64,000 nt of DNA, from assembly GCA_030248195.1 (NCBI GenBank), contig JASAND010015722.1:1-64000 (forward strand), written 5' to 3'. This document shows, piece after piece, positions 31,998-43,560 of this stretch (position 1 is the first letter of the stretch; each line of letters begins with the position of its first letter). Both the position numbers and the translations under genes were made by a program. The notes under the pieces were generated by a model that searched no databases, had not been told where the DNA came from, and saw nothing but the letters and a program-made list of their open reading frames with translations. The DNA is from Trissonchulus latispiculum. Taxonomy: Eukaryota; Nematoda; Enoplea; Enoplida; Ironidae.

Positions 31998-32821
31998 GCA
32001 ACAGATACACCGGATTGGTTGCCATGGCTGGAAAGAGAGCACCGAAATGAACATTTTTGCTCTTACAATCTTCGAGCTATCTCCAGTGGTTAAGTCAGTA
32101 TAAGCCAAAAACTATTTTGAGGGTCAAAAAATGGCCATTTTCGAGGAAATCAGTTTTTGAAAATTACTGCCAAATTTAAGGGACAATTTTGGTCCATTTA
32201 CACTCGATCGATACACAGTCTCATTGCACATTTTATGAATGCCTATTAGCTGGAGTTTGTTGCTGTAAGCTAGAGATATGGCCGAAAAACCATTTTGGCA
32301 AAATTGCGATGATTTTGTTTTGAACATCGATTTCTCAAAAACTACTCGACGGATTCCGGAGATTTTCGGCAGACCGGAAATTCGCACTTGTACGGAGAGA
32401 AGTTTTTTCGGTTTGTGCTAAAACATCCAGTTCCGAGAAAACTGAATATGAAGTTGCGAAATTTCGTGTCACCACACATTTGGCCGATTTTCTCCACCGT
32501 CAAGACCTGTTGAGCCAAATCCAAAAAACGTCCCTCGGCCCATATGTCCTTCATATCATGGAACAAAAAGAACTTTTGACCGATTCTACAGTTTTGAGAA
32601 ATCGATGTTCAAAAACGTTTGGTCTATGTTTAGCCGTTATATCAGCACAGTTTTTCTAATTTTTTTGCTAATTTTGCTAGTTTCCTAAGCTCATGTGAAC
32701 GTCCTATTTTAAGCTTTAAAACGATGCATAAAGCTCTTTCCAACTCCCAAAATTGCGAAAGTTATAGCGTTTTAAAGAAATAACCACAAATGCATTGTAC
32801 AACAGGATACCAGCACCTTAA

Positions 32822-32953
32822 GCCCTAAACATCAATTTAATTAACTGATGCGTTTTGCAGCCTAAAATAAACTCTGAATTAGTGATCAGTGCGCAGTGCG
32901 ACCTGCAACCTACCAATTCAACTAGACATCTGGCACATGCAGTTGATATCTGT
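32822..32953. other. short spacer
   Basis: Part (gatatctg...ttgatatctg, ctaccaattcaac) resembles about 59560-59620, a continuation of the dispersed low-copy segment. Confidence 0.35.
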
Positions 32954-33183
32954 GGCCGTATTCTCAAAACTTAGCTAAGATAGCTATAACTAGGTTTAGG
33001 GGGATTATCTGCAGCAAGCAATAAAGCTAGTTCTAATTAATACAGCTAATTGTAAGCTGTGTTTATTATTAGCGAAGTCAGCTAAACTCTAATCCTAGTT
33101 AGAGATAGCCTTAGTCCTAGCTACGGATAGTCCTATTCGTAGTTGAAGATAGGCCTATCTGTAACTAGTTTTGAGAACACGAG
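32954..33183. mobile_element. small MITE with TTCTCAAAAC ends and GATAG repeats
   Basis: ggccgtattctcaaaac (32954-32970) is inverted at the right edge as gttttgagaacac (33168-33180). The interior consists of ctagttagagatag/ctatctgtaactag-like units that can pair with each other. A related minisatellite lies at 35765-36012, ending in the same aatacggcc. Confidence 0.55.
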
Positions 33184-33298
33184 TTAAACTGATAAATTAA
33201 ATAAACAGAAAACACTTGTCTAAGACAAATGCAATAATTAAAATTATTAGTTTTCAAGCACTTTCAAAAAGCATCCCAATTGACAAAAAGTAACTTAA

Positions 33299-34275
33299 GG
33301 TGGTGATTCCTTTTGGGCACATATTGTTATTTGGCGGCGTAAATCAAAATGAAATTTGATGAAACTTTACGAAATAAATACTTTTAGCATTCTAACACCC
33401 TCCTCGCAATCCCGATTCAAACATTCGAGATTTCCGGTCAGTGTGGTTTTTCCCATTTTCTGAACGTTTGGTAGCTGCTATACAGTTATGACTGTATTCA
33501 TTCGAAAGATATCATTGAGCTTCACACTTTTGCTTTTTAAAGCAAGTTTATAACTTTTCTGTACCGTGAGATATAGTCGATATTCTTGTTTTTGCCTCAA
33601 AAACTTGTCATTTTTGCAGAAATCAAATAATCCAACATTTCTTGAACTACGCAAGCCGCAAAGTCAAACTCAGGGCGTCGACCTGAAGGTCTCACAGGGA
33701 CAAATTATCCGACGCATGATCGTCTTCCAACTGCAAGCCTGTAGGCTGCTATCATAAAAAATGTAGTTTTTGCAAAAACGACCAATTTTTCCAAAGATTG
33801 CGGAGCATTCACCATGCATGCTGGAGAGCTGCTACTGAACAGATGTGTTCTGCACAAATATACCCAGGGACGATTTTTAGTTGCCCCGATTGCTGCTTTC
33901 TAGCTATAGTAATCGCTTGACAAATTTGGAAAAAGTAGGCAAAATACAGGTTACGCACACATTTCAGCTTATTTCTCTATAACGAAGAGCGATTTCACAA
34001 TAAATAAAAAATCGTCCCCAGCCATTTGATGGAGGCATCGAATTATATAACCGATGTCTCGCGAAAAAATTTACTTGAGTCTGCAAAAATTCTGGAAAAT
34101 TATACTTTTTCTAAAATGTGTTAAAAATATTTTAGAAAAGCAACATTAGTTTCGTGGCATGAATTAAAAAGAGAAAATGTCAAGCTACATTTTGATATAA
34201 AAAAGGCTTCTTAACTCCAAGTAATGAATGAGTCATGATGGTGCAAACTTTATGTCACCAAAGGGGATCACCACC
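33299..34275. mobile_element. TTAA-flanked non-autonomous element, family 2
   Basis: The ends ggtggtgattccttttggg and (inverted) ggtggtgatcccctttggtg are flanked by TTAA at 33295-33298 and 34276-34279. The element is 977 bp and non-coding. Termini resemble family 1 (GGTGxTGxTxTCCTTT), so both families probably use the same transposase. Partial copies lie at 6080-6444 and 36615-37205. Confidence 0.72.
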
Positions 34276-34439
34276 TTAAACGTAGCGATTGTAGAATATA
34301 GGAAATATCCGTGTGCTAAGCCTAAGTATACGGTAGATGAATTTGAACCTAAAACAGAATGTTTCCTGAACAATCAAGATAAAAATTATCATTAGCTATT
34401 TTTGTGGCTTAAGTATGACTCATATACGTGAACTAGTTC

Positions 34440-35770
34440 AAGATGGCGGGGCACAAGCAGTTAGAGTTGTTCTGTGAAGTGAGTAGGTCGGTCCCGTATT
34501 AGGCTCATTTCTGCCATTTTTAGGTGAGAGCTAGAGTTCGTTATATTTCGTGAGTAACGTTTGGTTTTTGAGTTGGTTGCTGTTTTTATTCTTTAAATTA
34601 CGGAGCGAGCCCTAATGCTAGCCTAATTCGATATTTCATTCAATTTAACTTTACTTGATAAACGGACATCGCACACCTTCGACGAGAACTTGCAACATTA
34701 GGGTCTGTCGTTTCGTGAATCTAGCACCAGGGTTTCATACCCCACAAAAGTGGCGACCTTGACAGTGGTAGATGTCCAAAAATTATTGTGGACCTACCAC
34801 GCATAGCATAACACGAAAATTACATGAAAAAGTTGCACTGTTTCAAGAATTTCCTCGAGGAGAAAAAGAAAATTTGGTGACTTCAAAAAACTGGCAGAAA
34901 TGTACCGTGCGGGGGGGGGTGACACTTCGGGGGGGAAAATTTTGGGGGGCCCCCAAATCCACACCCCAACCACGGAGTGACGGCGCAACATGGGGGAAAC
35001 CGCCCCCGGCCCCCTCCCCATTCAGATTCCATGCCAAGTATGCAGAAGAATGGGGGGTTACCCTCCGTTTCGTCTAGTTTGTTAACTTTTCAGCGTTCGC
35101 TTAGGTGGTCTTCTGTCCGGGTTGTGAGTGATTCATTCACCCCTCAACAGGACGAAAATTGGTGGGGTGGGGTTAATTTGTCAACATTTCATGTTCCCCC
35201 TCCTCCTACAGAGTCTGTGTCAGATTTTGGTAATATTCTGTCGGGGCGTCGGGGCGAGACAAGGAAGTGTGGAGGTTGGAAGTTGTTCCGGGAGGGGTAT
35301 GCCCCCCTTGTCAGTCACTCCTGGGCCTGGGGGGGGGTGAGCCCAGGTGCTTTCCCGTCCAGCAACCAATCAGAAATTACCGTCAAGTCCCTTCTGGGGA
35401 GGTCTGACGCCCCCTTGTCAGAATCGGGTCGGGGGAACAATCAAGATGTTGAAAGCATCCCCCGGCGGAGTCCCCCTCGTCAAAAGTCATTGATATCGAT
35501 CCTTATTTGGAGATGGCGGTTGAAAAGGGAGAGGGCGACCTGTATAATTTGATGGGGGATTTTTCAGAGAGATTGTGTAAAAATCGCGGGTTAGCTCCCC
35601 AACGTTTGTCAGATATATACCAACAACAACAAATTACGGTTGGCAAAATTCAAAATCGCAATGAGCAAGTGGGGGAACCCTTGGGGGAAGATCGATATCA
35701 AAAAATTTTGTTAAATAGCCGACTCGCAAATTGCAATTGCAAGCCAGCATTTTTGCCGATGTATAACTAG
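34440..35770 (+). pseudogene. LTR-retrotransposon 5' part with broken gag-like frame
   Basis: cataccccaca is followed closely by tggcgacc (34750-34757), which resembles the LTR end/primer-binding region of Gypsy-type elements. Downstream, GC-rich coding-like sequence continues across three frames (34772-35077, 34977-35552 and about 35490-35770). The last part (DPYLEMAVEKGEGDLYNLMG and onwards to about 35770) is acidic and helical, gag-like but without a diagnostic motif. G homopolymer runs mark the frame changes. The LTR start is not defined, and pol is absent. Confidence 0.4.
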
Positions 35771-36012
35771 GGTTAGGCCTATCTGTAGATAGGGTTACCA
35801 GGCTTTCAGAATACGACTAGGGGTGTTTGTAACTGCAGATAAGGGATCTGTAACTAGAGATAGGTCAATTTATAGTTACAGATAGGGGTAGTTTAGTTGG
35901 AGATAGGGCTATCTGTAACTAAAGAAAGGGATATCTGTAGCTACATGTAGGCTATCTGAAACTAGAGATAGGTCTATTCCTAGACATAGATAGAGCTTGT
36001 CTGTACTTAAGA
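35765..36012. repeat. self-complementary GATAGGxCTATCTGTAACTA minisatellite
   Basis: About ten imperfect 20-25 bp units alternate ctatctgtaacta with agagatagg, so neighbouring units are partly inverted copies. The right edge gaatacggcc matches the terminus of the MITE at 32954-33183. It is probably an amplified relative of that MITE. Confidence 0.6.
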
Positions 36013-36614
36013 ATACGGCCTGATATGATATGATCGTCTTGAAACATCAAAACGAAGTTTTTGCTAGACTACCAATATAAATGGGTAAAACAGCAACCGC
36101 TTTGACATAGCTGATAGATTTGCGGAGGTAGACTATACGAAAAGCTCGGGCTGCTTTTACCAACTGTGAAAGTTTGTTTAGTTAGTTCCATTAACATTTA
36201 AAAGCATTGTACCCTATTCCTATCAGTATCCTGGGATATTTTATAATAGGATATACGGAGCTATTTAGGGGGGAACCTTTGCCAATACAGTAGGAATCAG
36301 ATTTCATGTGATCGTATTGCTGTGCGACATGAAAATGGTGATGTTAAGTTCTAACAGACAAATGGAGTGAGCTTCATAAAAGTGTTTCCAAGTATTGAAC
36401 TAGACTCAGCTTAGAACTTCTCAACTACACAAGTCCCTCTGCAAGACACAGAGACTCTGGGAGTGCCGGGTCGTGAATTTATTTCGTTAAACATCATTAG
36501 TGTAACCATTAAACTTAATCATTTGCTGGAAGTGCATGGGTTCTGGAATCTCTGGGATCCAGCGGCTCTGGGGTTGCTAATGTCTCTATAAACTGTATTC
36601 TGAATTACTATTAC
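36013..36614. repeat. low-copy dispersed segment, copy 2
   Basis: About 36150-36330 matches 59750-59970 (gaaagtttg, cctatcagt, ggagctattt, gccaatacag, tcagatttca) and in part 29220-29290. No gene seen. Confidence 0.5.
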
Positions 36615-37205
36615 GGTGGTGATTCTTTTCGGGCTACTATCGCTAGCGCACGGCTAAAATCAAGTTCAAATTTGACGAAACTTTCCAAAATTACTTGTTT
36701 CAGTGTTAAGCAGCCTCGGCGCAGTCCCGAATTGAAAAGGTGGCGTTTCCGTTCGGGGTGCATTTAGCAGATTACTAGATAGCATGTTTTACTCATTTTC
36801 GCAGAAATAATCATTCAATAATTAACAATAATCAATCATTAATAATAATTCAAATAATACACCACTTATAGAGCTACACACGCCGTAAAATTAAACTAAA
36901 GATTCAATTAAAATTAAATTAATAATTAAAAAAATTAAACTAAACTAAACTAAAGGAAACACAGAGGCTAGCTATTCGAGGCGTGATCATTACCGAACAG
37001 GTATTTCTGTGTCTGTAATGATTGAAAATGTGGTTTTTGTAAAAATTCGACCGCTGTGATTTTCGGCGATTGTGGAGCATTTAATATGCAGGCTGGAGGA
37101 TTGCCACTTAACAGATGTGTTTTGCACAAAAACACCCCGAGAGCTTATTTGGTTGCCCCGAATGCTGCTTTCTAGCTAAAGTAATCGCTTGACAATGCTG
37201 AGAAA
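36615..37205 (+). mobile_element. family 2 MITE, left-end copy
   Basis: Starts ggtggtgattcttttcggg and follows 33299 onwards (gacgaaactttccaaaatta, gccccgaatgctgctttcta, gtaatcgcttgacaa). The right end is missing. It also carries a local run of cta-aact repeats (36880-36955). Confidence 0.6.
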
Positions 37206-37242
37206 AGATTATACATGCAAAATTACAATGAACAAGCATAAC

Positions 37243-37760
37243 TTAAAATTTTTGACCCCGCGCAAAATTTTCGTAGGATGTATAGGCCACGGTCGCATAT
37301 CCATTGCCCAAGTATGATCTTAGCCTTCTCCATATTAATTTGAAATTTTGGTGTAAAAGAGGGATCGATAGGGTCTCTATTTTTGCTTGGATCACTGGAT
37401 TTTGGGTCAAAAAGTTTGAGGCTTCTCTAAGCGAGTGTGTTCCTAGGTCAAACTTTCTTTGGCTCACCTTGGGTCTGGGTTAGTATTTTTATTGGATAAT
37501 ATAGGGTTTGGGCCACCGTACCACCAAAATGTTCAAAAACACGTTGACTCTATGACCCTACAATTGTTAGTAAACTGTATAAATTATTGAATAAAATACG
37601 CTACCTGATTAGAAACTAGACGAGACTAAGATCACAGGTAACAATCGTGGTGTGCGATGTCGAGAACACTTCTTGACAAACTCTGTATTGCAAACAAGCA
37701 CTATAATACGTATATTATGTAAATGCAGTTAATTATGCAAAACGAAACTAGAATAATTTG
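37243..37760 (-). mobile_element. LTR end and short gag-like start (minus strand)
   Basis: Reading the minus strand, an AT-rich LTR-like stretch ends in aca and is followed by ttttggtggtacggtggccc (about 37538-37519), a form seen at LTR/primer-binding junctions of Gypsy elements. A 74-residue frame (37467-37243) with RRLRSYLGNGYATVAYT follows. No longer coding region remains. Weak evidence. Confidence 0.3.
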
Positions 37761-38655
37761 TTAAACAAGATTATTAGAAAAAAAATCAAAAAGTAACAGT
37801 GAAACTGCCTATCCCAGCACCGGCAAACAGACAGTTACAACGGCCAAGCCGAGGTAGAGGGCACCATACTGAAAAAGAAGAAAAAGCATCAAACGACCCT
37901 AATTTCAGAAAAAATTTGTCCCGAGCGGTTCCCTCCCAACTAATCACAAAAATATATGACAGACAAAAACTCTAAAATAACCATAACCACTACAGAATAT
38001 AGGAAGGGAAAGTGTCAACAGGTGTGCAGAGGAAAGGACAATGCGGTATTCACCCCAGCACCGCAGCAGCAAACCAACATTCGCGATCAACCACAAAGTT
38101 AACCCAGGACATGGCTGCTACACAGGATGGACCTGGGAACAGTCATCCGTCACTGGGCATCATGCCGAAGTTAGACTGGGTTCCAACCACCAAAAATCCA
38201 GGCCAAGCCAGCCGAAATAGACCAAGGAACTCAGGAGCCAAGCATCGATACGCCAGCGATGGAGAATCAGTTCATACAGAAGCGCACGCACCCGAGCAGG
38301 AGGGCCTACGACCACTGTAGGGTCCCTTGCGAGCACCAGGACCGACCAGCAGGAAAAACCGGAGGCCTTGCAACCTCTGCTGCATAGTTCATCCAAAGTC
38401 CACAGGGACCCTACAAATGACAAGACCCCTACTAGCCCAGGGAACGCACAGGCAAGGAGCGACAAAACCCGCATAGAAGGCAAAAAGGCAAGAAAAATAG
38501 ATAGCCAACCGGTCTGGCCCCTGCTGCGACGGACGCTGCCACAAGGCCTGGAGGCGACTGTAGCAGAGAACAGAGGGAAGCCGGCTGCTGAAACTACCAT
38601 TGAGGCTGATATTGCTGCTAGTCCGGCAGCCCTACACTTGGGGAACATAATAGGC
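37761..38655. other. GC-richer stretch, no gene assigned
   Basis: Between 37800 and 38650 the composition is GC-rich and open frames exist on both strands (38012-38320, 38368-38721 on +; 38160-38648 on -), but none has a recognisable domain. It precedes the gaggggggag/TGTGATATGGG junction, which looks like a polypurine tract plus LTR start, so it may be the 3' part of a degenerate plus-strand LTR element. Confidence 0.3.
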
Positions 38656-38823
38656 GGAGGGGGGAGTGTGATATGGGTAAAACCCCACCATACTGACTTG
38701 TGCTTGAATTGGAGCTCCTGAAGCTTGAGTATGATAATCTAAATTGGCCCTTGAAGGATTTCTATCAAAGCATCGACCGGAGCGGTGACCCGTTTATTGT
38801 AGTATCGACAAGGGGGAAACTTT

Positions 38824-40249
38824 TTACTTTTCATCCCCCCATTCCTTCAACTTTTTCTGTAATTTTGACTCAAACCAGTCTCTCATCTCCCATAGTTCCA
38901 GCCGAGTCACAGGTATCGAATCAAGGGAGGCGACCCCCTCTTTTGGAAATTTTTGGGCTTCCACATAAAAAACCGGAGCAACATGGGCTTGTACATCAGA
39001 AAAACCCGTTCTAGAATTACGAGATTCTAATTTGCCAAGGATACATAAAATATCATTCAATGTTGGTTCTCTCTTACCGAAACTTGAAGCCAAGGCTGCC
39101 ACGTATTCTCAACGATTCCATCAAACAGTTGTTTCACACAGTGCCTGTTCAGATCAACCTGAGACGGCCAAATTTCCAAAGCTCGCAACTGCAGCTCCGA
39201 CACATATTGACACACTGATTCGCCCGGCTGCTGAACCAGTCGGACAAACCGCTGGAATTTTTCAGAAACAAAAATTTTGGGTTTGGGGAATTGTGTCCTC
39301 GTCAAACGATTCTACAACACCAGGACCAATTCTAGAAGTAAATGTAAGCGACTTTCCCGACAATTTGCCGGCCCATTGCTCCTTAGGAATTCCGTAAATC
39401 GTAGCAGCAGACACAAATTGAGGCAACCAATCATTCCAAAGCCGGTTCAAAACGGGGAATTTCTTGCAAAATCATCATATACGTACGATAAAGTTGGGCA
39501 CTATGCTTGCTGACAGAAATATTGGTGGCATGATAGTAGGAGGGGTTGCAGTCTGCTGTTGCCCCCCCTTATTGTTGCAGAAAAAACCCATAATTTTGAA
39601 GGGTGCCCAGGCCAAGATCCGGGTACGTCGGAGCCAATAACTGTTGAGACTGTTGGCAAAGCGACTGAGCGTGATAATAAACTGGATTATAACCCGGCAA
39701 ACAACCGTATTGAACTTGAGAAGAAATATTTGGATGTACGTACGTATACTGTTCATACGGATCATAACAATAATAATAATTTGGATCAAAATAAGCCTGT
39801 CCAGCAGCCTGGGGAGGCGACGCCACATGTGGTGGAGCATACGACTGGTACTGAGGTTGTGAAGGCCAGGAATCAGGCACAGAAAAATTTTTACCCAAAG
39901 TTTAGCCCAGTGGCTGGCGGATTTTGAGATGGGGCGGGCCCTGCAGATTCGGGGTCTGAGGCCCATTTGACACAGCCGAAATTACAGTAGTAAACCCACA
40001 AGTTTGAAGGGTGCCCAGGCCAAGATCCGGGTACGCCGGAGCCAATAACTGTTGAGACTGTTGACAAAGCGTCTGAGCGTGATCATAAACTGGATTATAA
40101 CCCGGCGAACAGCCGTATTGAACTTGAGAAGAAATATTTGGATGTACGTACGTATATATGGATAATAATAATAACAAGCTTATTTGCATGAATGGGTTGC
40201 CGCTGGAATTTTTCCTCTTATCAGCAGTCATATCTGAAGCTGCGTACAT
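38824..40249 (-). pseudogene. gag-like retroelement relic, copy 1
   Basis: Minus-strand pieces in shifting frames: a Pro/Gln/Tyr-rich segment (39898-39569), then WNDWLPQFVSAATIYG with IPKEQWAGKLSGKSLTF (39450-39262). The next piece has KFQRFVRLVQQPGESVCQYV and SELQLRALEIW (39305-39057), then 39102-38824 with WEMRDWFESKLQKKLKEW. The pattern 'W..WL..F...GI....W...L.G.......F......QQ.GESV..YV..L..LA' is that of Gypsy-type gag (retrotrans_gag). The Tyr/Pro segment is itself partly duplicated (39600-39770 and 39995-40160). Frameshifts and stops make it non-functional. No pol follows. Confidence 0.6.
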
Positions 40250-40260
40250 GTAAGAGCGTT

Positions 40261-40640
40261 GGCTCTATTACAACTTTTTATCCACTCAACGAGAGCTTTC
40301 GAATGATACCCATATTGTGGAGTTTCGACAACTTTTAATTTTAACCCATTTTGACTGGTTTCGGCCTTTTTTGACCCTTTCATGCCCCGTAACTCATTTT
40401 CTGTACATTTTGTTGCTTTGGCCCTATTACAACTTTTTATCTATTCAACGAGAGCTTTCGTTTGATACCGGTATCGACCGGATCTGACAATTTTCAATTT
40501 TGACTAATTTTGGCCGGTTTTGGCCATTTTTGACCCCTTTGAGACCCCGTAACTTATTTTCTGTACATTCTGGTGCTTTGGACCTATCACAACTTTTTAT
40601 CTACTCAAGGAGAGCTTTCGAATGATACCCATATGAACCC
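40261..40640 (+). repeat. 159-bp tandem repeats, array 1
   Basis: Units of about 158-160 bp start around 40264, 40422 and 40582, each with ctattacaactttttat, gagagctttcg, ttttggccggttttggcc and ctgtacatt. No coding frame is maintained. Confidence 0.8.
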
Positions 40641-40830
40641 AATTGGACAACTTCAATTTTACCATTTGCAGCATCACCGTATCGAGTACTTTCACCCTGA
40701 GTCGTACCGGGTCGACCAGGAGATATGCAAACCTCCAAGTCAAGCCCTTCAAAATGAGGTATCAACCACCTCTCTACCCCTTACCAATCTTGAGATCTGG
40801 GGGTGGACACATTCGGCAAGAAATAATAAA

Positions 40831-41460
40831 TAACAAGCAAATTGGCATGAATGGGTTGCCGCTGTCATTTTTCCTCTTATCAGGAATCATATCTGAAGCT
40901 GCGTCCATTTAAGAGCTTCGGCTCTATTACAACTTTTTATCCACTTAACGAGAGTTTTCGAATGATGCCCATATTGTGGATTTTCGACAACATTTAATTT
41001 TGACCCATTTTGACTGGTTTCGCCCATTTTTTGCCCCATTTGAGGCTCCCTATCTCATTTTTTCTACATTTTGGTGCGTTGGCTCAATTACAACTGTTTA
41101 TCTACTCAACAATAGCTTTCGAATGACACCGGTATCGACCGGATCCGACAATTGTCAATTTTGACCCATTTTGGCCGGTTTTGGCCATTTTTGACCCCTT
41201 TGAGGCCCTGTAACTCATTTTCTGTACATTTTGGTGCTTTGGCCCTATTACAAATTTTTATCTACTCAACGAGAGCTTTAGAATGACACCGGTATCTGCC
41301 GGATCCGACAATTTTCAATTTTGACCCATTTTGGCCGGTTTTGGCCATTTTTGACCCTTTGAGACCCAGTAATTTATTTTCTGTACATTTTGGTGCGTTG
41401 GGCCTATTATAACTTTTTATCTACGCAACGAGAGCTTTCGAATGATACCCATAGGAGCCC
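40831..41460 (+). repeat. 159-bp tandem repeats, array 2
   Basis: After a restart of the same leader (tgaatgggttgccgctg at about 40849), four further units begin near 40922, 41084, 41243 and 41402. Confidence 0.8.
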
Positions 41461-41575
41461 AATTGGACAACTTTCAATTTTTACCATTTGCAGCATCACC
41501 GTATCGAGTACTTTCACCTGAGTCGTACCGGGTCGACCAGGAGATATGCAAACCAGGACATACCCAAGCTAAAGA

Positions 41576-41640
41576 GTTGCCTTTTTGTTGAAAAAGCGGC
41601 AACCCAATAAATAATAATAAATAAATAACGGACATACCCA
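41576..41640. repeat. hairpin plus AATAA-rich tail
   Basis: gttgccttttt (41576-41586) pairs with aaaaagcggcaac (41591-41603) around gttg, followed by an AATAAATAA-type microsatellite. The same arrangement occurs at 43519-43560. The hairpin core (gggttgcc/ggcaaccc) also matches the leader gggttgccgct of the repeat element, so it marks an element end. Confidence 0.6.
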
Positions 41641-41818
41641 ATACTCAACCCCAGAGGGGAGTGTGATATGGGTAAAACCCCACCATACTGACTTGCGCTT
41701 GAATTTGAGCTCCTGAAGCTTGAGTATGATAATTTAAATTGGCCCCTGAAGGATTTCTATCAAAGCATCGACCGGAGCGGTGACCCGTTTATTGTAGTAT
41801 CGACAAGGGGGAAACTTT

Positions 41819-42825
41819 TTACTTTTCATCCCCCCATTCCTTCAACTTTTTCTGTAATTTTGACTCAAACCAGTCTCTCATCTCCCATAGTTCCAGCCGA
41901 GTCACAGGTATCGAATCAAGGGAGGCGACCCCCTCTTTTGGAAATTTTTGGGCTTCCACATAAAAAACCGGAGCAACATGGGCTTGTACATCAGAAAAAC
42001 CCGTTCTAGAATTACGAGATTCTAATTTGTCAACGATACATAAAATATCATTCAATGTTGGTTCTCTCTTACCGAAACTTGAAGCCAAGGCTGCCACGTA
42101 TTCTCAACGATTCCATCAAACAGTTGTTGCACACAGTGCCTGTCCAGATCAACCTGAGACGGCCAAATTTCCAAAGCTCGCAACTGCAGCTCCGACACAT
42201 ATTGACACACTGATTCGCCCGGCTGCTGAACCAGTCGGACAAACCGCTGGAATTTTTCAGAAACAAAAATTCTGGGTTCGGGGAATTGTGTCCTCGTCAA
42301 ACGATTCTACAACACCAGGACCAATTCTAGAAGTAAATGTAAGCGACTTTCCCGACAATTTGCCGGCCCATTGCTCCTTAGGAATTCCATAAATCGTACT
42401 GTTCATACGGATCATAACAATAATAATAATTTGGATCAAAATAAGCCTGTCCAGCAGCCTGGGGAGGCGACGCCACATGTGGTGGAGCGTACGACTGGTA
42501 CTGAGGTTGTGAAGGCCAGGAATCAGGCACAGAAAAATTTTTACCCAAAGTTTAGCCCAGTGGGGGGCGGATTTTGAGATGGGGCGGACCCTGCAGATTC
42601 GGGGTCTGAGGCCCATTGGACACAGCCGAAATTACAGTAGTAAACCCACAAGTTTGAAGGGTGCCCAGGCCAAGATCCGGGTACGTCGGAGCCAATAACT
42701 GTTGAGACTGTTGACAGAGCGTCTGAGCGTGATCATAAACTGGATTATAACCCGGCGAACAGCCGTATTGAACTTGAGAAGAAATATGTGGATGTACGTA
42801 CGTATATACGGATTATAATAATAAC
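41819..42825 (-). pseudogene. gag-like retroelement relic, copy 2
   Basis: Nearly identical to the copy at 38824-40249: frames 42097-41819, 42300-42052 and 42616-42257 carry the same WFESKLQ, QQPGESVCQYV and YGIPKEQWAGKL motifs. The internal deletion fuses the Asn/Tyr-rich part directly to YGIPKEQW. It is non-functional for the same reasons. Confidence 0.6.
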
Positions 42826-42910
42826 AAGCTTATTTGCATGAATGGGTTGCCGCTGGCATTTTTCCTCTTATCAGGAGTCATATCTGAAGCTGCGTACATG
42901 TAAGAGCGTT

Positions 42911-43290
42911 GGCTCTATTACAACTTTTTATCCACTCAACGAGAGCTTTCGAATGATACCCATATTGTGGAGTTTCGACAACTTTTAATTTTAACCCATT
43001 TTGACTGGTTTCGGCCTTTTTTGACCCTTTCATGCCCCGTAACTCATTTTCTGTACATTTTGTTGCTTTGGTCCTATTACAACTTTTTATCTACTCAACG
43101 AGAGCTTTCGTTTGATACCGCTATCGACCGGATCTGACAATTTTCAATTTTGACTAATTTTGGCCGGTTTTGGCCATTTTTGACCCCTTTGAGACCCCGT
43201 AACGTATTTTCTGTACATTGTGGTGCTTTGGACCTATCACAACTTTTTATCTACTCAAGGAGAGCTTTCGAATGATACCCATATGAACCC
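42911..43290 (+). repeat. 159-bp tandem repeats, array 3
   Basis: Three units (about 42914, 43074, 43233) are almost identical to array 1, confirming that the array is part of the duplicated unit. Confidence 0.8.
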
Positions 43291-43469
43291 AATTGGACAA
43301 CTTCAATTTTTACCATTTGCAGCATCACCGTATCGAGTACTTTCACCTGAGTCGTACCGGGTCGACCAGGAGATATGCAAACCTCCAAGTCAAGCCCTTC
43401 AAAATGAGGTATCAACCACCTCTCTACCCCTTACAAATCTCGAGATCTGGGGGTGGACACATTCGGCAA

Positions 43470-43560
43470 GAAATAATAAATAATAAATAATAATAAATAA
43501 ATAAATAACCAAGTTAAAGGGTTGCCTTTTTGTTGAAAAAGCGGCAACCCAGTAATAATA
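43470..43560. repeat. AATAAATAA microsatellite and hairpin
   Basis: aataataaataa-type repeats are followed by gggttgccttttt/aaaaagcggcaaccc (43519-43531 and 43536-43550). The sequence returns to the gag-like relic within an AAT repeat (agtaataataatttgg). Confidence 0.65.

Larger units (their letters stand above)
29759..32817. mobile_element. TTAA-flanked family 1 element, split by nested insertions
   Basis: The ends ggtgctggtttccttt and (inverted) ggtgctggtatcctg are flanked by TTAA at 29755-29758 and 32818-32821. The left part to about 29935 and right part from about 32000 are collinear with 13378-14387. The about 2-kb interruption is a separate inverted-repeat element, which in turn contains a hAT-type MITE. 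Confidence 0.75.
38661..41650 (-). repeat. tandem duplication unit 1 (gag-like relic plus 159-bp repeats)
   Basis: Begins gtgtgatatgggtaaaaccc and is followed by a second unit starting with the same sequence at 41657. Both contain the gag-like frames, the PQY-rich segment and the tandem-repeat element. Identity between units is very high over about 950 bp, indicating a recent duplication. Confidence 0.75.
41651..43510 (-). repeat. tandem duplication unit 2
   Basis: A second copy of the unit at 38661-41650, with a deletion: the stretch corresponding to about 39398-39745 is missing, joined at cgta. Confidence 0.75.

Noticed and set aside
38160..38648. 162-residue minus-strand frame
   Set aside because: Opposed by other frames of similar length in GC-rich DNA; no recognisable domain.
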